In this document: positions 39,764 to 47,926 of the stretch, piece after piece
Position numbering within the stretch: the stretch's first letter is position 1
Layout: each line of letters starts with the position of its first letter
NCBI GenBank assembly: GCA_023433305.1
Contig: JAEZCZ010000040.1
Location: forward strand, 1-60,276
Length of the DNA stretch: 60,276 nucleotides
Source of the DNA: Pseudomonadota bacterium
Lineage (GTDB): Bacteria > Pseudomonadota > Alphaproteobacteria > Sphingomonadales > Sphingomonadaceae
Reading direction: 5' to 3'
Notes under the pieces: generated by a model
Databases searched by the model: none
What the model saw: the letters and a program-made list of their open reading frames with translations, nothing else
Told to the model about the DNA's origin: nothing
Position numbers and translations under genes: made by a program

Positions 39764-40425
39764 TGGCCGAGCATACCGTCAAGGCATTCGACGAGGACAT
39801 CACGCGGTTGCGCGGCCTGATTGCCGAAATGGGCGGGCTCGCCGAAGTCGCCATCGCGGAATCGATGCAGGCGCTGGTGTCCGGCGACGAGGATCTGGCC
39901 CGGGCCGTCGTGGAACGCGACAGCAAGCTCGACGCGCTCGAAGCCGAAGTCGATACGATGGCGATCCGCATCATCGCCCTGCGCGCGCCCATGGCGGACG
40001 ACCTGCGCGAGATCATCGCCGCGCTTAAGATTGGCGGCGTGGTCGAGCGGATCGGAGATTACGCCAAGAACATCGCCAAGCGGGTCGGCCGGATCGAAGG
40101 GCGCAAGCAGTTCGAGCCGTTGACGCTTCTTCCCGCCATGGCCGAAGTTGCCGCCGAAATGGTCCATGATGTCCTGACCGCTTTCGCCGCACGCGATCCC
40201 GTCCAGGCCCGCGAGGTCATAGAACGCGACGACAAGGTGGATGCCTTCTACGACAGCATCTTCCGCAATCTCGTGAGCCACATGGTCGAGAACCCCGCCA
40301 CCATCAGCACGGCCGCGCAATTGCTGTTCGTGGCCCGCAATATCGAGCGCATCGGCGACCACGCGACCAACGTCGCCGAAATGGTCCACTTCGCCGCGCT
40401 TGGCACCCTGCCGCCCGAAAAGTGA
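39763..40425 (+). CDS. phoU: Phosphate signalling protein PhoU
   Basis: 220-aa all-helical protein with two PhoU repeats. Each repeat has the metal-binding E/DxxxD-type helix: repeat 1 AVVERDSKLDALEAEVDTMA, repeat 2 EVIERDDKVDAFYDSIFRNL, followed by VARNIERIGDHATNVAEMV. It couples PstB activity to PhoR and shuts down the Pho response when phosphate is plentiful. A Pho box starts 6 nt after its stop. Confidence 0.97.
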   Translation: MAEHTVKAFDEDITRLRGLIAEMGGLAEVAIAESMQALVSGDEDLARAVVERDSKLDALEAEVDTMAIRIIALRAPMADDLREIIAALKIGGVVERIGDYAKNIAKRVGRIEGRKQFEPLTLLPAMAEVAAEMVHDVLTAFAARDPVQAREVIERDDKVDAFYDSIFRNLVSHMVENPATISTAAQLLFVARNIERIGDHATNVAEMVHFAALGTLPPEK

Positions 40426-40430
40426 GTTCG

Positions 40431-40448
40431 CTGTCACAAGCGTGTAAT
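40431..40448 (+). promoter_or_regulatory. Pho box upstream of phoB
   Basis: CTGTCAC-aagc-GTGTAAT: two 7-nt repeats with a 4-nt spacer between phoU and phoB, 24 nt before the phoB GTG. It suggests positive autoregulation of phoB independent of the pst promoter, though the short distance leaves little room for a long leader. Confidence 0.8.
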
Positions 40449-40471
40449 ATTGACCTGCTTGAGGGGCGACC

Positions 40472-41173
40472 GTGACGGCACCCAAGCTGCTTCTGGTCGA
40501 GGACGACCACGCTCTCGCGGAGCTCCTCGAATACCGCTTCGAGAGCGAAGGCTACGACGTTCGCGTAACCGCCGATGGCGACGAAGCGCTCGTTTACGCC
40601 GCCGAGGAAACTCCGGATCTCGTGATCCTCGACTGGATGATCGAGGGAACGAGCGGCATCGAGGTGTGCCGCCGGTTGCGGCGCGACAAGGCGACCGCAC
40701 ATGTCCCGATCATCATGTTGACCGCGCGCGAGGCCGAAGACGACCGGGTACGGGGTCTCGACACCGGCGCCGACGATTACATCACCAAGCCCTTCTCTCC
40801 GCGCGAGTTGCTGGCGCGCGTCGCGGCCGTCTTGCGCCGCATGCGGCCTGCGCTCGCCGGCGAAGCGCTCGCGGTCGGGGATCTGCACCTCGATCCCGTC
40901 GCCCACCGCGTAGAGCGCAAGGGGCAGCCGATCCGCCTCGGACCCACCGAATACCGCCTTTTGCGCTTCTTCATGGAGCACCCCCGACGCGTGTTTTCGC
41001 GCGGGCAGCTCCTCGATGCGGTTTGGGGGAACGACAGCGATATCGGTGAACGCACCGTCGACGTGCACATTCGCCGCCTCCGGCAGGCCATCGCCCTTCC
41101 CAAGACGGTCGATCCCATCCGTACCGTGCGCTCCGCCGGATACGCTTTGGAACCTCCGGCGCTGCGCGAATAG
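40472..41173 (+). CDS. phoB: Phosphate-regulon response regulator PhoB
   Basis: 233-aa OmpR-family regulator. Receiver domain: acidic pocket LLVEDDHA, phospho-Asp in LVILDWMIEGTSGIEV, Thr/Ser in IIMLTAREAEDDRV, Lys in YITKPFSPREL. DNA-binding winged helix at ~130-230 with GPTEYRLLRFFMEHP, RVFSRGQLLDAVWG, ERTVDVHIRRLRQAI and TVRSAGYAL. GTG start. It would bind the three Pho boxes in this locus. Confidence 0.97.
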   Translation: MTAPKLLLVEDDHALAELLEYRFESEGYDVRVTADGDEALVYAAEETPDLVILDWMIEGTSGIEVCRRLRRDKATAHVPIIMLTAREAEDDRVRGLDTGADDYITKPFSPRELLARVAAVLRRMRPALAGEALAVGDLHLDPVAHRVERKGQPIRLGPTEYRLLRFFMEHPRRVFSRGQLLDAVWGNDSDIGERTVDVHIRRLRQAIALPKTVDPIRTVRSAGYALEPPALRE

Positions 41174-41250
41174 CCGCCCAGGCAAGGCAGTCCTCGGGGC
41201 AAACACTCCATTCACCGCTCCAACTTTGGGCGGCGCTTGACGTCCTGCCG

Positions 41251-41282
41251 CGATACGCTATCGGCGCAGGATATGGTATATC
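41251..41282. promoter_or_regulatory. Twin 5-3-5 palindromes at the start of the TonB receptor gene
   Basis: CGATA-CGC-TATCG (41251-41263) and GATAT-GGT-ATATC (41270-41282) are two perfect inverted repeats of the same geometry, centres 19 bp apart. The second covers the ATG at 41273. The GATATG/TATATC core resembles Zur-type boxes described in Alphaproteobacteria as I remember them, but I could not score it. Confidence 0.45.
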
Positions 41283-43399
41283 ATAAGACAATTCTTGCCC
41301 TGTCCGCCTCCGTTGTCGCGCTGTCGTTCACTCCGGAAACCGTGCTCGCCCAGGGCGCTCCGGTGCAACCCGCCGTTCCGGCCACGCACAACGACGATTT
41401 CCACGAACACGTCATCATCGTCACCGCCGGCGGCTTGCAGCGCCTCGATATGCTGGCGGGCACCTCGGTGCTGGAAGGCGAGGACCTGCAGCGCAATCTC
41501 GATGGTCAGATCGGAGAGGTCCTGGCGCGCGTTCCCGGCGTGTCCGCGACCAGCTTCTCGCCGGGTGCCTCCCGACCCGTCCTGCGCGGCTTCCAGGGCG
41601 ACCGTGTTCGCGTCCTGGTTGATGGCATCGGTGCGATCGACGCCTCGAACGTCTCCGCGGACCATGCCGTCACGATCGACCCGCTGACCGCGGACCGCAT
41701 CGAGGTGCTGCGCGGCCCAGCCGTCCTGCTCTATGGAAGCTCGGCGATCGGCGGCGCTGTGAACGTGATCGACAAGCGCATCCCGCGCCGCGCGCCCGAC
41801 GAGCCGTTTCACCTGGATGCGCTCGCCGCATTCGATACCGCCTACGACTTGCGCGAGGGCGGCGCGTCGCTCGACGTGCCGCTGAACGGAAATCTCGTCG
41901 CGCACGTCGATGGGAGCTATCGCAAGACCAGTGACGTCGAGGTTCCTGGTTTCATCCTGACCGAGCCTCTGCGCCAGGGATTGATTGCCGAAGCTGCCGA
42001 GGAGCCGGACGAAGCCGAGGAACTGCTCCAGGCCGCCAACCTGCGGGGCGTTTTGCCCAACAGCGCGACGGAAACACAATCGCTCGGCGCCGGCCTTGCG
42101 TGGGTCGGCAGTGGCGGGAGTCTTGGTGCGTCGATCGGCTATTATGATAGCCAGTATGGGGTGCCCACGCGCCCCGGCATGCATCATCACCATGAAGAAG
42201 GTGAAGACGCCGAGGAAGAACACGGCGCGGAAGGCGTTTCGATCGGCCTCGAGCAGATCCGCGCCGATTTGCGCGGTTCGCTCGACCTCGGAAACGGGCT
42301 CTTCAGCGAACTCACCACGCGTTGGGCGTACTCCGACTACACGCATACCGAGTTCGAAGGCGACGAGATCGGCACGACGTTCACGGTCGACGGCGTCGAA
42401 GGGCGCGTCGAGTTGATTCAGCGCGAACGCGGTGGTTGGCGGGGATCGGTCGGCGGACAATACATGCACCGGAATTTCGCCGCGGTTGGCGCGGAAGCCT
42501 TCGTGCCGCCGAATACGACGGAAAACCTCGCGCTGTTCACGCTGCAGGAGGTCGATTTCGACCCATTCGAGATCGAATTGGGCGCGCGGTTCGAGCGGAG
42601 CACAATCGAGGCCGAGACGTTGGCCGCGCGCCGCACGTTCGACACGGTCTCGGGCGCGCTCGGCTTCGCGTACAGCCCGATGCCCGGCGTGCGGCTCGGC
42701 ATCAACGGATCGCGCGCGGCGCGGGCTCCCTCCGCCGAGGAGCTTTTTGCGAACGGGCCGCACATCGCGACGCAGCAGTTCGAGGTCGGCAATCCGAACC
42801 TGAGGCAGGAAACCGCGCTCGGCCTCGAGGGCTACGTTCGCGCCAACATCGGCGGCGCGGACTTGGGTTTCTCCGTCTATCGGACCTGGTTCGACGATTT
42901 CGTCTATCTCCGGGCAACCGGCGAGGAGATCGACGGCCTGCCGGTCTACGGCCAGGCGCAACAGGGGGCGGATTACTTCGGCGTCGAGGCCGAAGCGACC
43001 TTCCCGCTGTTCCGGGTGGGCGGCTTCCGCCTGATCGGCGACGTCCAGGGCGACTACACCCGCGCGACGCTCGGCGATGGCACGCCCGTCCCGCGCATTC
43101 CGCCGCTCAGCTTGCTCGGCGGGCTCGAGATGCAATCGGAGCCGTTCGACGTGCGCGCGGAGGTGCATTGGTTCGACGGGCAGGATCGCATCGCGCCGTT
43201 CGAAACGCCGACCGAGAGCTTCGCGCACGTCAACCTCTCGGCCGCGTGGAAGCCCATGCGTGGCAATGACAGCCTGACGGTGATGCTGCAGGCCAACAAC
43301 CTGTTCGACGCCCAAGGGCGACGGCACGCGAGCTTCACGAAGGATTTCGTCCCGCTGGCGGGCCGCAACGTGAAGCTGAGCGTGCGGCTGAGCCTTTAG
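41273..43399 (+). CDS. TonB-dependent receptor, zinc (ZnuD-like) type
   Basis: 708-aa outer-membrane receptor. Signal peptide (MVYHKTILALSASVVALSF, cut near VLAQ), plug domain with GEVLARVPGV, RPVLRGFQGDRVRVLVDGIG and VLRGPAVLLYGSSAIGGAVNVID (partly quoted), then a 22-strand barrel ending LSVRLSL. An extracellular loop at ~302-321 carries four consecutive His and a run of Glu/Asp (MHHHHEEGEDAEEEHG), as in ZnuD zinc receptors. There is a second short His motif near the N-terminus (THNDDFHEHV). Probably zinc or another divalent metal. The start codon lies inside a palindrome. Its stop overlaps the convergent 55-aa gene. Confidence 0.9.
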   Translation: MVYHKTILALSASVVALSFTPETVLAQGAPVQPAVPATHNDDFHEHVIIVTAGGLQRLDMLAGTSVLEGEDLQRNLDGQIGEVLARVPGVSATSFSPGASRPVLRGFQGDRVRVLVDGIGAIDASNVSADHAVTIDPLTADRIEVLRGPAVLLYGSSAIGGAVNVIDKRIPRRAPDEPFHLDALAAFDTAYDLREGGASLDVPLNGNLVAHVDGSYRKTSDVEVPGFILTEPLRQGLIAEAAEEPDEAEELLQAANLRGVLPNSATETQSLGAGLAWVGSGGSLGASIGYYDSQYGVPTRPGMHHHHEEGEDAEEEHGAEGVSIGLEQIRADLRGSLDLGNGLFSELTTRWAYSDYTHTEFEGDEIGTTFTVDGVEGRVELIQRERGGWRGSVGGQYMHRNFAAVGAEAFVPPNTTENLALFTLQEVDFDPFEIELGARFERSTIEAETLAARRTFDTVSGALGFAYSPMPGVRLGINGSRAARAPSAEELFANGPHIATQQFEVGNPNLRQETALGLEGYVRANIGGADLGFSVYRTWFDDFVYLRATGEEIDGLPVYGQAQQGADYFGVEAEATFPLFRVGGFRLIGDVQGDYTRATLGDGTPVPRIPPLSLLGGLEMQSEPFDVRAEVHWFDGQDRIAPFETPTESFAHVNLSAAWKPMRGNDSLTVMLQANNLFDAQGRRHASFTKDFVPLAGRNVKLSVRLSL

Positions 43400-43563
43400 G
43401 AGAGCTGCTCCTCTTCGGGGATCAACTCACCCTTCTGCAGCTTGCGCTTGCCCGAACGGCGGAAGAACAAGGCTTCTTCTTCGTCCTCATCGTGCTTGAG
43501 GCTCGGATTGGTGCTCTCGTCGAACAGCGCGTCCTCACCCTGGTCCTGGATCTCGTATTCCAT
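43396..43563 (-). CDS. Small acidic protein (55 aa), unknown function
   Basis: Reads MEYEIQDQGEDALFDESTNP..., then an acidic run (DEDEEE), a basic patch (FFRRSGKRKLQK) and an acidic tail (EEEQLS). No signal or membrane segment. A very good ribosome-binding site, GAGGAG, lies 7 nt before the ATG, and codon use matches neighbouring genes. It sits 85 nt downstream of lpd on the same strand and its stop overlaps that of the TonB receptor by 3 nt. Charge pattern suggests a protein- or nucleic-acid-binding adaptor; this is speculative. Confidence 0.65.
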   Translation of the reverse strand: MEYEIQDQGEDALFDESTNPSLKHDEDEEEALFFRRSGKRKLQKGELIPEEEQLS

Positions 43564-43648
43564 CGATCGGCTCCTCGCCGCTGAAACGCCGCCGAGAGGG
43601 CAGCGTTCCTGACGAAAAAGCCGTTTGCGACGAACGGTTTAGCGCAAC

Positions 43649-45061
43649 CTAGATGTGCAGCGCGCGGCCGTATGCGCCCAGCACGCTCTCGTGCATCGAT
43701 TCCGAGATGGTCGGGTGCGGGAAGACCGTCTGCATCAGCTCGGCCTCGGTGGTCTCGAGCACCTTTCCGATCGTGAAACCCTGGATCATCTCGGTCACTT
43801 CGGCGCCGACCATGTGCGCGCCGAGCAGCTCGCCGGTTTTGGCATCGAAGACCGTCTTCACGAACCCTTCGGCCTCGCCGAGCGCGATCGCCTTGCCGTT
43901 GCCGATGAACGGGAACGTGCCGGCCTTGACCTCGTAACCGGCCTCCTTGGCCCTGGCTTCGGTCAGGCCGACGCTGGCGATCTGCGGCCGGCAATAGGTG
44001 CAGCCGGGGATCGCGTTGCGGTCGAGCGGGTGCGGATGGACGTCCTTGTTGCCGAGCTCCTGCGCGATCGCTTCGGCGGCGGTGACGCCTTCGTGGCTCG
44101 CCTTGTGGGCGAGCCATGGGCCCGGCACGCAGTCGCCGATGGCCCACAGGCCCTTGGTCTTGGTGCGGCCGTAAGGATCGATCTGGATGAAGCCGCGGTC
44201 CATTTCCGCCAGCTTCTCCAGGCCGATGTTCTCGGTGTTGGGGACGATGCCGATCGCGACGATGCAGTGGCTGAACTCGCTCTCGGCAACCTTGCCGTCC
44301 TTGCCCTTGATCTTTGCGGTCACGCCCTTGGCCGTGACCTTGAGGTCTTCGACGCCGGCGCCGGTCATGATCGTCATGCCCTGCTTCTTGAGCGCCTTCT
44401 CGAGGAACGCGGAGACGTCGGCATCTTCGACCGGCACCACGCGGTCGAGCATCTCGACCACGGTCACTTCGGCGCCCAGGTCATTGTAGAAGCTGGCGAA
44501 CTCGATGCCGATCGCGCCGGACCCGATAACCAGCAGCTTGCTCGGCATCTCGGGGGGAGTCATCGCGTGGCGATAGGTCCACACCCGCTTGCCGTCGGCC
44601 GGCGCGAACGGCAGGTCGCGCGCCCGCGCGCCGGTTGCGACGATGATATGCTTGGCGGTGAGCTTCTCTTCACCCTTTTCGCCTTTCACCGTCAGCGCGG
44701 TCGGGCCGGTCAGCCTGCCCTCGCCCATGTGCACGGCGATCTTGTTCTTCTTCATCAGGTGCGTGACGCCCTGGTTCAATTGCTTGGCGACACCGCGCGA
44801 GCGCTTAACCACCGCCTCAAGATCGGCCTCTATCCCCTTGGCAACGAGGCCATAATCCTTGGCGTGCTGCATGTAGTGATAGATCTCGGCCGAGCGCAGC
44901 AGCGCCTTGGTCGGAATGCAACCCCAGTTGAGGCAGATGCCGCCGAGCAACTCGCGTTCGACGATCGCGGTCTTCAGCCCGAGCTGCGCGCAGCGAATCG
45001 CCGCGACGTAGCCTCCGGGACCGGAACCGAGAACGATCACGTCGTACGAATTGTCAGCCAT
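43649..45061 (-). CDS. lpd: Dihydrolipoyl dehydrogenase (E3)
   Basis: 470-aa FAD/NAD disulfide oxidoreductase that reoxidises dihydrolipoyl groups of the 2-oxoacid dehydrogenase complexes. FAD-binding VIVLGSGPGGYVAAIRCAQLG (~9-29, partly quoted), redox disulfide GGICLNWGCIPTK (~41-53), NAD-binding LLVIGSGAIGIEFASFY, second FAD motif GLWAIGDCVPGPWLAHKA and the C-terminal dimer-interface catalytic HPHPTISESMHE (His-Glu). It is in the same cluster as the E2 gene but separated by two genes and a likely terminator, so probably has its own promoter. Confidence 0.97.
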   Translation of the reverse strand: MADNSYDVIVLGSGPGGYVAAIRCAQLGLKTAIVERELLGGICLNWGCIPTKALLRSAEIYHYMQHAKDYGLVAKGIEADLEAVVKRSRGVAKQLNQGVTHLMKKNKIAVHMGEGRLTGPTALTVKGEKGEEKLTAKHIIVATGARARDLPFAPADGKRVWTYRHAMTPPEMPSKLLVIGSGAIGIEFASFYNDLGAEVTVVEMLDRVVPVEDADVSAFLEKALKKQGMTIMTGAGVEDLKVTAKGVTAKIKGKDGKVAESEFSHCIVAIGIVPNTENIGLEKLAEMDRGFIQIDPYGRTKTKGLWAIGDCVPGPWLAHKASHEGVTAAEAIAQELGNKDVHPHPLDRNAIPGCTYCRPQIASVGLTEARAKEAGYEVKAGTFPFIGNGKAIALGEAEGFVKTVFDAKTGELLGAHMVGAEVTEMIQGFTIGKVLETTEAELMQTVFPHPTISESMHESVLGAYGRALHI

Positions 45062-45112
45062 TTGAACCCTGCCTGAGACGAGACATGGACCGGGTGTTAC
45101 ACAGTCCAGGAG

Positions 45113-45153
45113 ATAAAAAATCGCGGGGGCAGACGGGTGCTTGCGCCCGGCCC
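45113..45153 (-). terminator. Candidate Rho-independent terminator after the thioesterase gene
   Basis: On the minus strand, GGGC-CGGG-cgcaagca-CCCG-tct-GCCC forms an 8-bp interrupted stem, followed after CCCGCGA by a run of six T. It lies 75 nt after the stop at 45228 and before lpd, so it would end the pdhC-to-thioesterase transcript. Confidence 0.5.
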
Positions 45154-45227
45154 ACCACGAGATTTGCTGCTATCCGAATCATTTGCCCGGCGTCGCACAA
45201 AAGCGGCCCTGTAGGAAAGCGTTACGC

Positions 45228-45599
45228 TCACGCCTCGATGGCCCGCGGGCGCCCGCTCTCGTCGACGGCGACGAAGGTGAACTTGGCCTCGGTGACCTTG
45301 ATCTCGTCTTCCGAATGGCGCTCGCGGCGCCAGGCTTCGGCGGCGATCGTCAGGCTGGTCCGGCCGATCCGCTCGACCTCGCAATAGACCGACACCTCGT
45401 CGCCTACCTTGACCGGCAGGTGGAACTGCATCCCGTCCATCGCCACGGTCACCGCCCTCCCCTTCGTGCGGCGCGCGGCGACGAGGCCGCAGCCCGAATC
45501 CATCAGGCTCATCAGCCAGCCGCCGAAGATGTCGCCATAGGCGTTCGCGTCCGCCGGCATGGCGGTGACGCGGATGGCGGGATCGCGCCGCTCGGTCAC
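45228..45599 (-). CDS. Hotdog-fold acyl-CoA thioesterase (YciA-like)
   Basis: 123-aa single hotdog domain hydrolysing acyl-CoA. The family core is ANAYGDIFGGWLMSLMDSGC (~16-35), with the catalytic Asp region MDSGCGLVA, then VTVAMDGMQFHLPVKVGDEV and VTEAKFTFVAVDESGRP. The GTG start overlaps the upstream stop as GTGA. No in-frame ATG gives a better N-terminus. Co-transcribed with the 89-aa membrane protein and probably pdhC. Confidence 0.9.
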   Translation of the reverse strand: MTERRDPAIRVTAMPADANAYGDIFGGWLMSLMDSGCGLVAARRTKGRAVTVAMDGMQFHLPVKVGDEVSVYCEVERIGRTSLTIAAEAWRRERHSEDEIKVTEAKFTFVAVDESGRPRAIEA

Positions 45600-45865
45600 G
45601 CGAGAAAGCCGAAACGCTTCATGAGGAGGGCGATGATCGGAACGCCGGGTAGCGCCGTGAAGATGGCAAGGATCATTGGCCATCCGAGCCGCTCGCCCAA
45701 GGTCCCACCTGACAGAAGGCCGAACAGGAGCAGTACGCCCCAAAGGACCAGGAAAGCGGCCCCGCATTGTAGCCAATTCGCCCTGATCAAGAACGTAGCA
45801 AGCAACAACGGCGCCACGACCACGAGGACGAGGAGGAACAGATGCTCGCCCCGAAGCACTGGCAT
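45596..45865 (-). CDS. Small membrane protein of unknown function
   Basis: 89 aa with three hydrophobic helices: LFLLVLVVVAPLLLATFLI (~9-27), CGAAFLVLWGVLLLFGLL (~34-51) and WPMILAIFTALPGVPIIALL (~62-81). It starts MPVLRGEHL, 4 nt after the pdhC stop, and overlaps the thioesterase by GTGA. I do not recognise a family. Confidence 0.75.
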   Translation of the reverse strand: MPVLRGEHLFLLVLVVVAPLLLATFLIRANWLQCGAAFLVLWGVLLLFGLLSGGTLGERLGWPMILAIFTALPGVPIIALLMKRFGFLA

Positions 45866-45869
45866 CCGC

Positions 45870-47198
45870 TCAAGCCACTAGCCCCAGAGGCGCTTCGCAC
45901 AGCTCCTTGAAGACTTTCATGAGCTCGGCGCCGTCGGTGCCGTTCATGGCGCGGTGGTCGAAGCTGCCGGTGGCGGTCATGACGGTGGCGATCTGGAGCG
46001 AATCGTCGATGACGTAAGGCCGCTTCTCGCCCGATCCGATCGCCATGATCATCGCCTGAGGCGGGTTGATCACCGCGTCGAACTGCTTGACCCCGTACAT
46101 GCCCATGTTGGAGATGCTGGCGGTGCCGCCCTGGTATTCGTGCGGCTGCAGCTTGCCCTCGCGGGCCCGCTCGGCAAGGTCTTTCATCTCGGTGGCGATC
46201 GCCGAAAGCGACTTGTTTCCGGCATCGACGATGATCGGGGTGATCAGCCCGCCCGGGATCGCCACCGCGACCGAGATGTCCGCGCGGCTGAACTTGAGCA
46301 GGCTCTCGCCGGTGTACTGGACGTTGCAGGCCGGCACCTGGAGCAACGCCTGGGCCAGCGCCTTGATCATCAGGTCGTTGACCGAAAGCTTCACGCCGCG
46401 TCCTTCGAGCGCCGCATTGAGCTCGCCGCGCAGCTTGAGCAGCGGGTCGAGGCGGATATCCATCGTGACGTAGAAGTGCGGAACCTGCTGCTTCGACTCG
46501 GTCAGGCGGCGTGCGATGACCTTGCGCATCGAGGAGAGCTTTTCTTCCTCGTGCGGGATGCCGAAGTCCTGTGCCGGCTGCGCGCCCGCGGGAGCCGGGG
46601 CCGCGGCGGACGGCGCTGCGGGAGCGGAGGCCACGCCCGAAGCCGCCTGAGCCGGCGCTCCTTCGACGTCGGCCTTCACGATGCGCCCCTTGGGACCGCT
46701 GCCCGTGACCGTGGCGAGGTCTATCCCCTTCTCGGCCGCGATGCGCTTGGCGAGAGGCGAGGCGATCACGCGGTCACCCGTGACCGCTTTCGCCGCCGCG
46801 GGCTGAGCCGCAGCCGCCGGAGCGGGAGCCGGAGCCGGCTTCTCGGGAGCCGCCGCCGGTGCCGGCGCCGCTGCCTCGGCCGGCTTTTCGGCAGGCTGTT
46901 CCGCCTTTGCCGGAGCCTCCGTCTTCGGAGCCGCCTTCACGCTCGCCGGGTCTTCGCCCTCTTCGGCCAGCGTGGCGATGACGGTGCCGACCTTCACGCC
47001 TTCGGTGCCCTCGGCCACCGCAATGTCGGCGATCACGCCTTCGTCGACCGCCTCGAACTCCATCGTCGCCTTGTCGGTCTCGATCTCGGCCATGATGTCG
47101 CCCGAGCTGACCTTGTCGCCCACCTTGACCAGCCATTTGGCGAGCGTGCCCTCCTCCATCGTCGGCGCCAGGGCGGGCATCTTGATAGCGATCGACAT
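45870..47198 (-). CDS. pdhC: Pyruvate dehydrogenase complex E2 (dihydrolipoamide acetyltransferase)
   Basis: 442-aa core of the pyruvate dehydrogenase complex. One lipoyl domain (~1-78) with the lipoylated Lys in EIETDKATMEFEAVDEG; an Ala/Pro-rich linker (~85-140); the E1/E3-binding domain VIASPLAKRIAAEKGIDLAT (~144-163); catalytic domain from ~215. The active-site motif usually written HxxxDG reads HRAMNG (His415, Asn419). LipA (8860) would supply the lipoyl group and lpd (43649) is E3; E1 genes are not in the window. RBS GAAGGA lies upstream of the ATG. Confidence 0.95.
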   Translation of the reverse strand: MSIAIKMPALAPTMEEGTLAKWLVKVGDKVSSGDIMAEIETDKATMEFEAVDEGVIADIAVAEGTEGVKVGTVIATLAEEGEDPASVKAAPKTEAPAKAEQPAEKPAEAAAPAPAAAPEKPAPAPAPAAAAQPAAAKAVTGDRVIASPLAKRIAAEKGIDLATVTGSGPKGRIVKADVEGAPAQAASGVASAPAAPSAAAPAPAGAQPAQDFGIPHEEEKLSSMRKVIARRLTESKQQVPHFYVTMDIRLDPLLKLRGELNAALEGRGVKLSVNDLMIKALAQALLQVPACNVQYTGESLLKFSRADISVAVAIPGGLITPIIVDAGNKSLSAIATEMKDLAERAREGKLQPHEYQGGTASISNMGMYGVKQFDAVINPPQAMIMAIGSGEKRPYVIDDSLQIATVMTATGSFDHRAMNGTDGAELMKVFKELCEAPLGLVA

Positions 47199-47325
47199 CG
47201 TGGCGCGGTGTCCTTCAGGGAGGATTTGGAGCGGGCTTCGTCTAAAGCCAATTTGCCGGGCCGGAGCAAGGTTCTTGCACCAACGCGGCTTTCAGCGGAT
47301 ACCGCGCCGGCGGGGAGAGCATGAC

Positions 47326-47778
47326 ATGCGGGTCTACCTGGTCGTGATCGACGAGAGCCAGGAAGCGCACGGTGCGTTGCGCTTCGCGGCGCGCCGCGCC
47401 GTCGATACCAACGGTGCGGTGCACCTGCTGGCGCTCGTCCCCAAGCAGGATTTCAGCGCGTTCGGCGCGATCCAGGCGACCATCGAGGAAGAAGCGCGCG
47501 ACCGCGCCGAAGTGCTGGCGAACAGCGCCGCGGGCGAGCTGATGAGCGAAAGCGAGCTGATGCCGCAAATCTCGGTCAAGGTCGGCGACGGCAAGACCGT
47601 GATCAACGAATACCTGGCCGCGCACCCCGAAGTGGCCGCCCTGGTGCTCGGCGCCGCGGCCGAGGGCAACCCGGGCCCGCTGGTCACGCACTTCTCGGCA
47701 AGCGCGGGGCAACTGCCCTGCCCGCTGTTCATCGTGCCGGGCGGCCTCAGCGACGAAGAAATCGACCGGATCAGTTAA
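47326..47778 (+). CDS. Universal stress protein (UspA) family
   Basis: 150-aa single Usp domain. It starts MRVYLVVIDESQEAHGALRF, where the VVIDxS strand-loop begins the fold, continues with KVGDGKTVINEYLAAHPEVA and ends with VALVLGAAAEGNPGPLVTHF-like ALVLGAAAEGNPGPLV and CPLFIVPGG. The GxxGNPG-type nucleotide loop is a partial match, so ATP binding is possible but not certain. RBS GGGGAGAG. Divergent from pdhC. Confidence 0.85.
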   Translation: MRVYLVVIDESQEAHGALRFAARRAVDTNGAVHLLALVPKQDFSAFGAIQATIEEEARDRAEVLANSAAGELMSESELMPQISVKVGDGKTVINEYLAAHPEVAALVLGAAAEGNPGPLVTHFSASAGQLPCPLFIVPGGLSDEEIDRIS

Positions 47779-47828
47779 GGCGTTGCTGGCCGGCGTTCCG
47801 GTGAAAACGGTTTACGTGACAATCTGAT

Positions 47829-47892
47829 CGCGCAGAGAACGCGGAGACCGCAGGGGGCCGCTATTCTCGGCGGGCTCTGCGCTCTCTGCGCG
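47829..47892. repeat. Intergenic imperfect palindromic repeat
   Basis: Left arm CGCGCAGAGAACGCGGAG (47829-47846) and right arm CTCTGCGCTCTCTGCGCG (47875-47892) are inverted repeats matching at 16 of 18 positions, around a 28-nt GC-rich centre. It lies between the convergent usp gene and the membrane protein at 47927. Such CGCAGAG-type elements look like dispersed palindromes known in sphingomonads, and the hairpin could end both transcripts. Confidence 0.75.
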
Positions 47893-47926
47893 AACTTGTA
47901 CCAGTGGGAGGATTCCGGCCGTCGGT

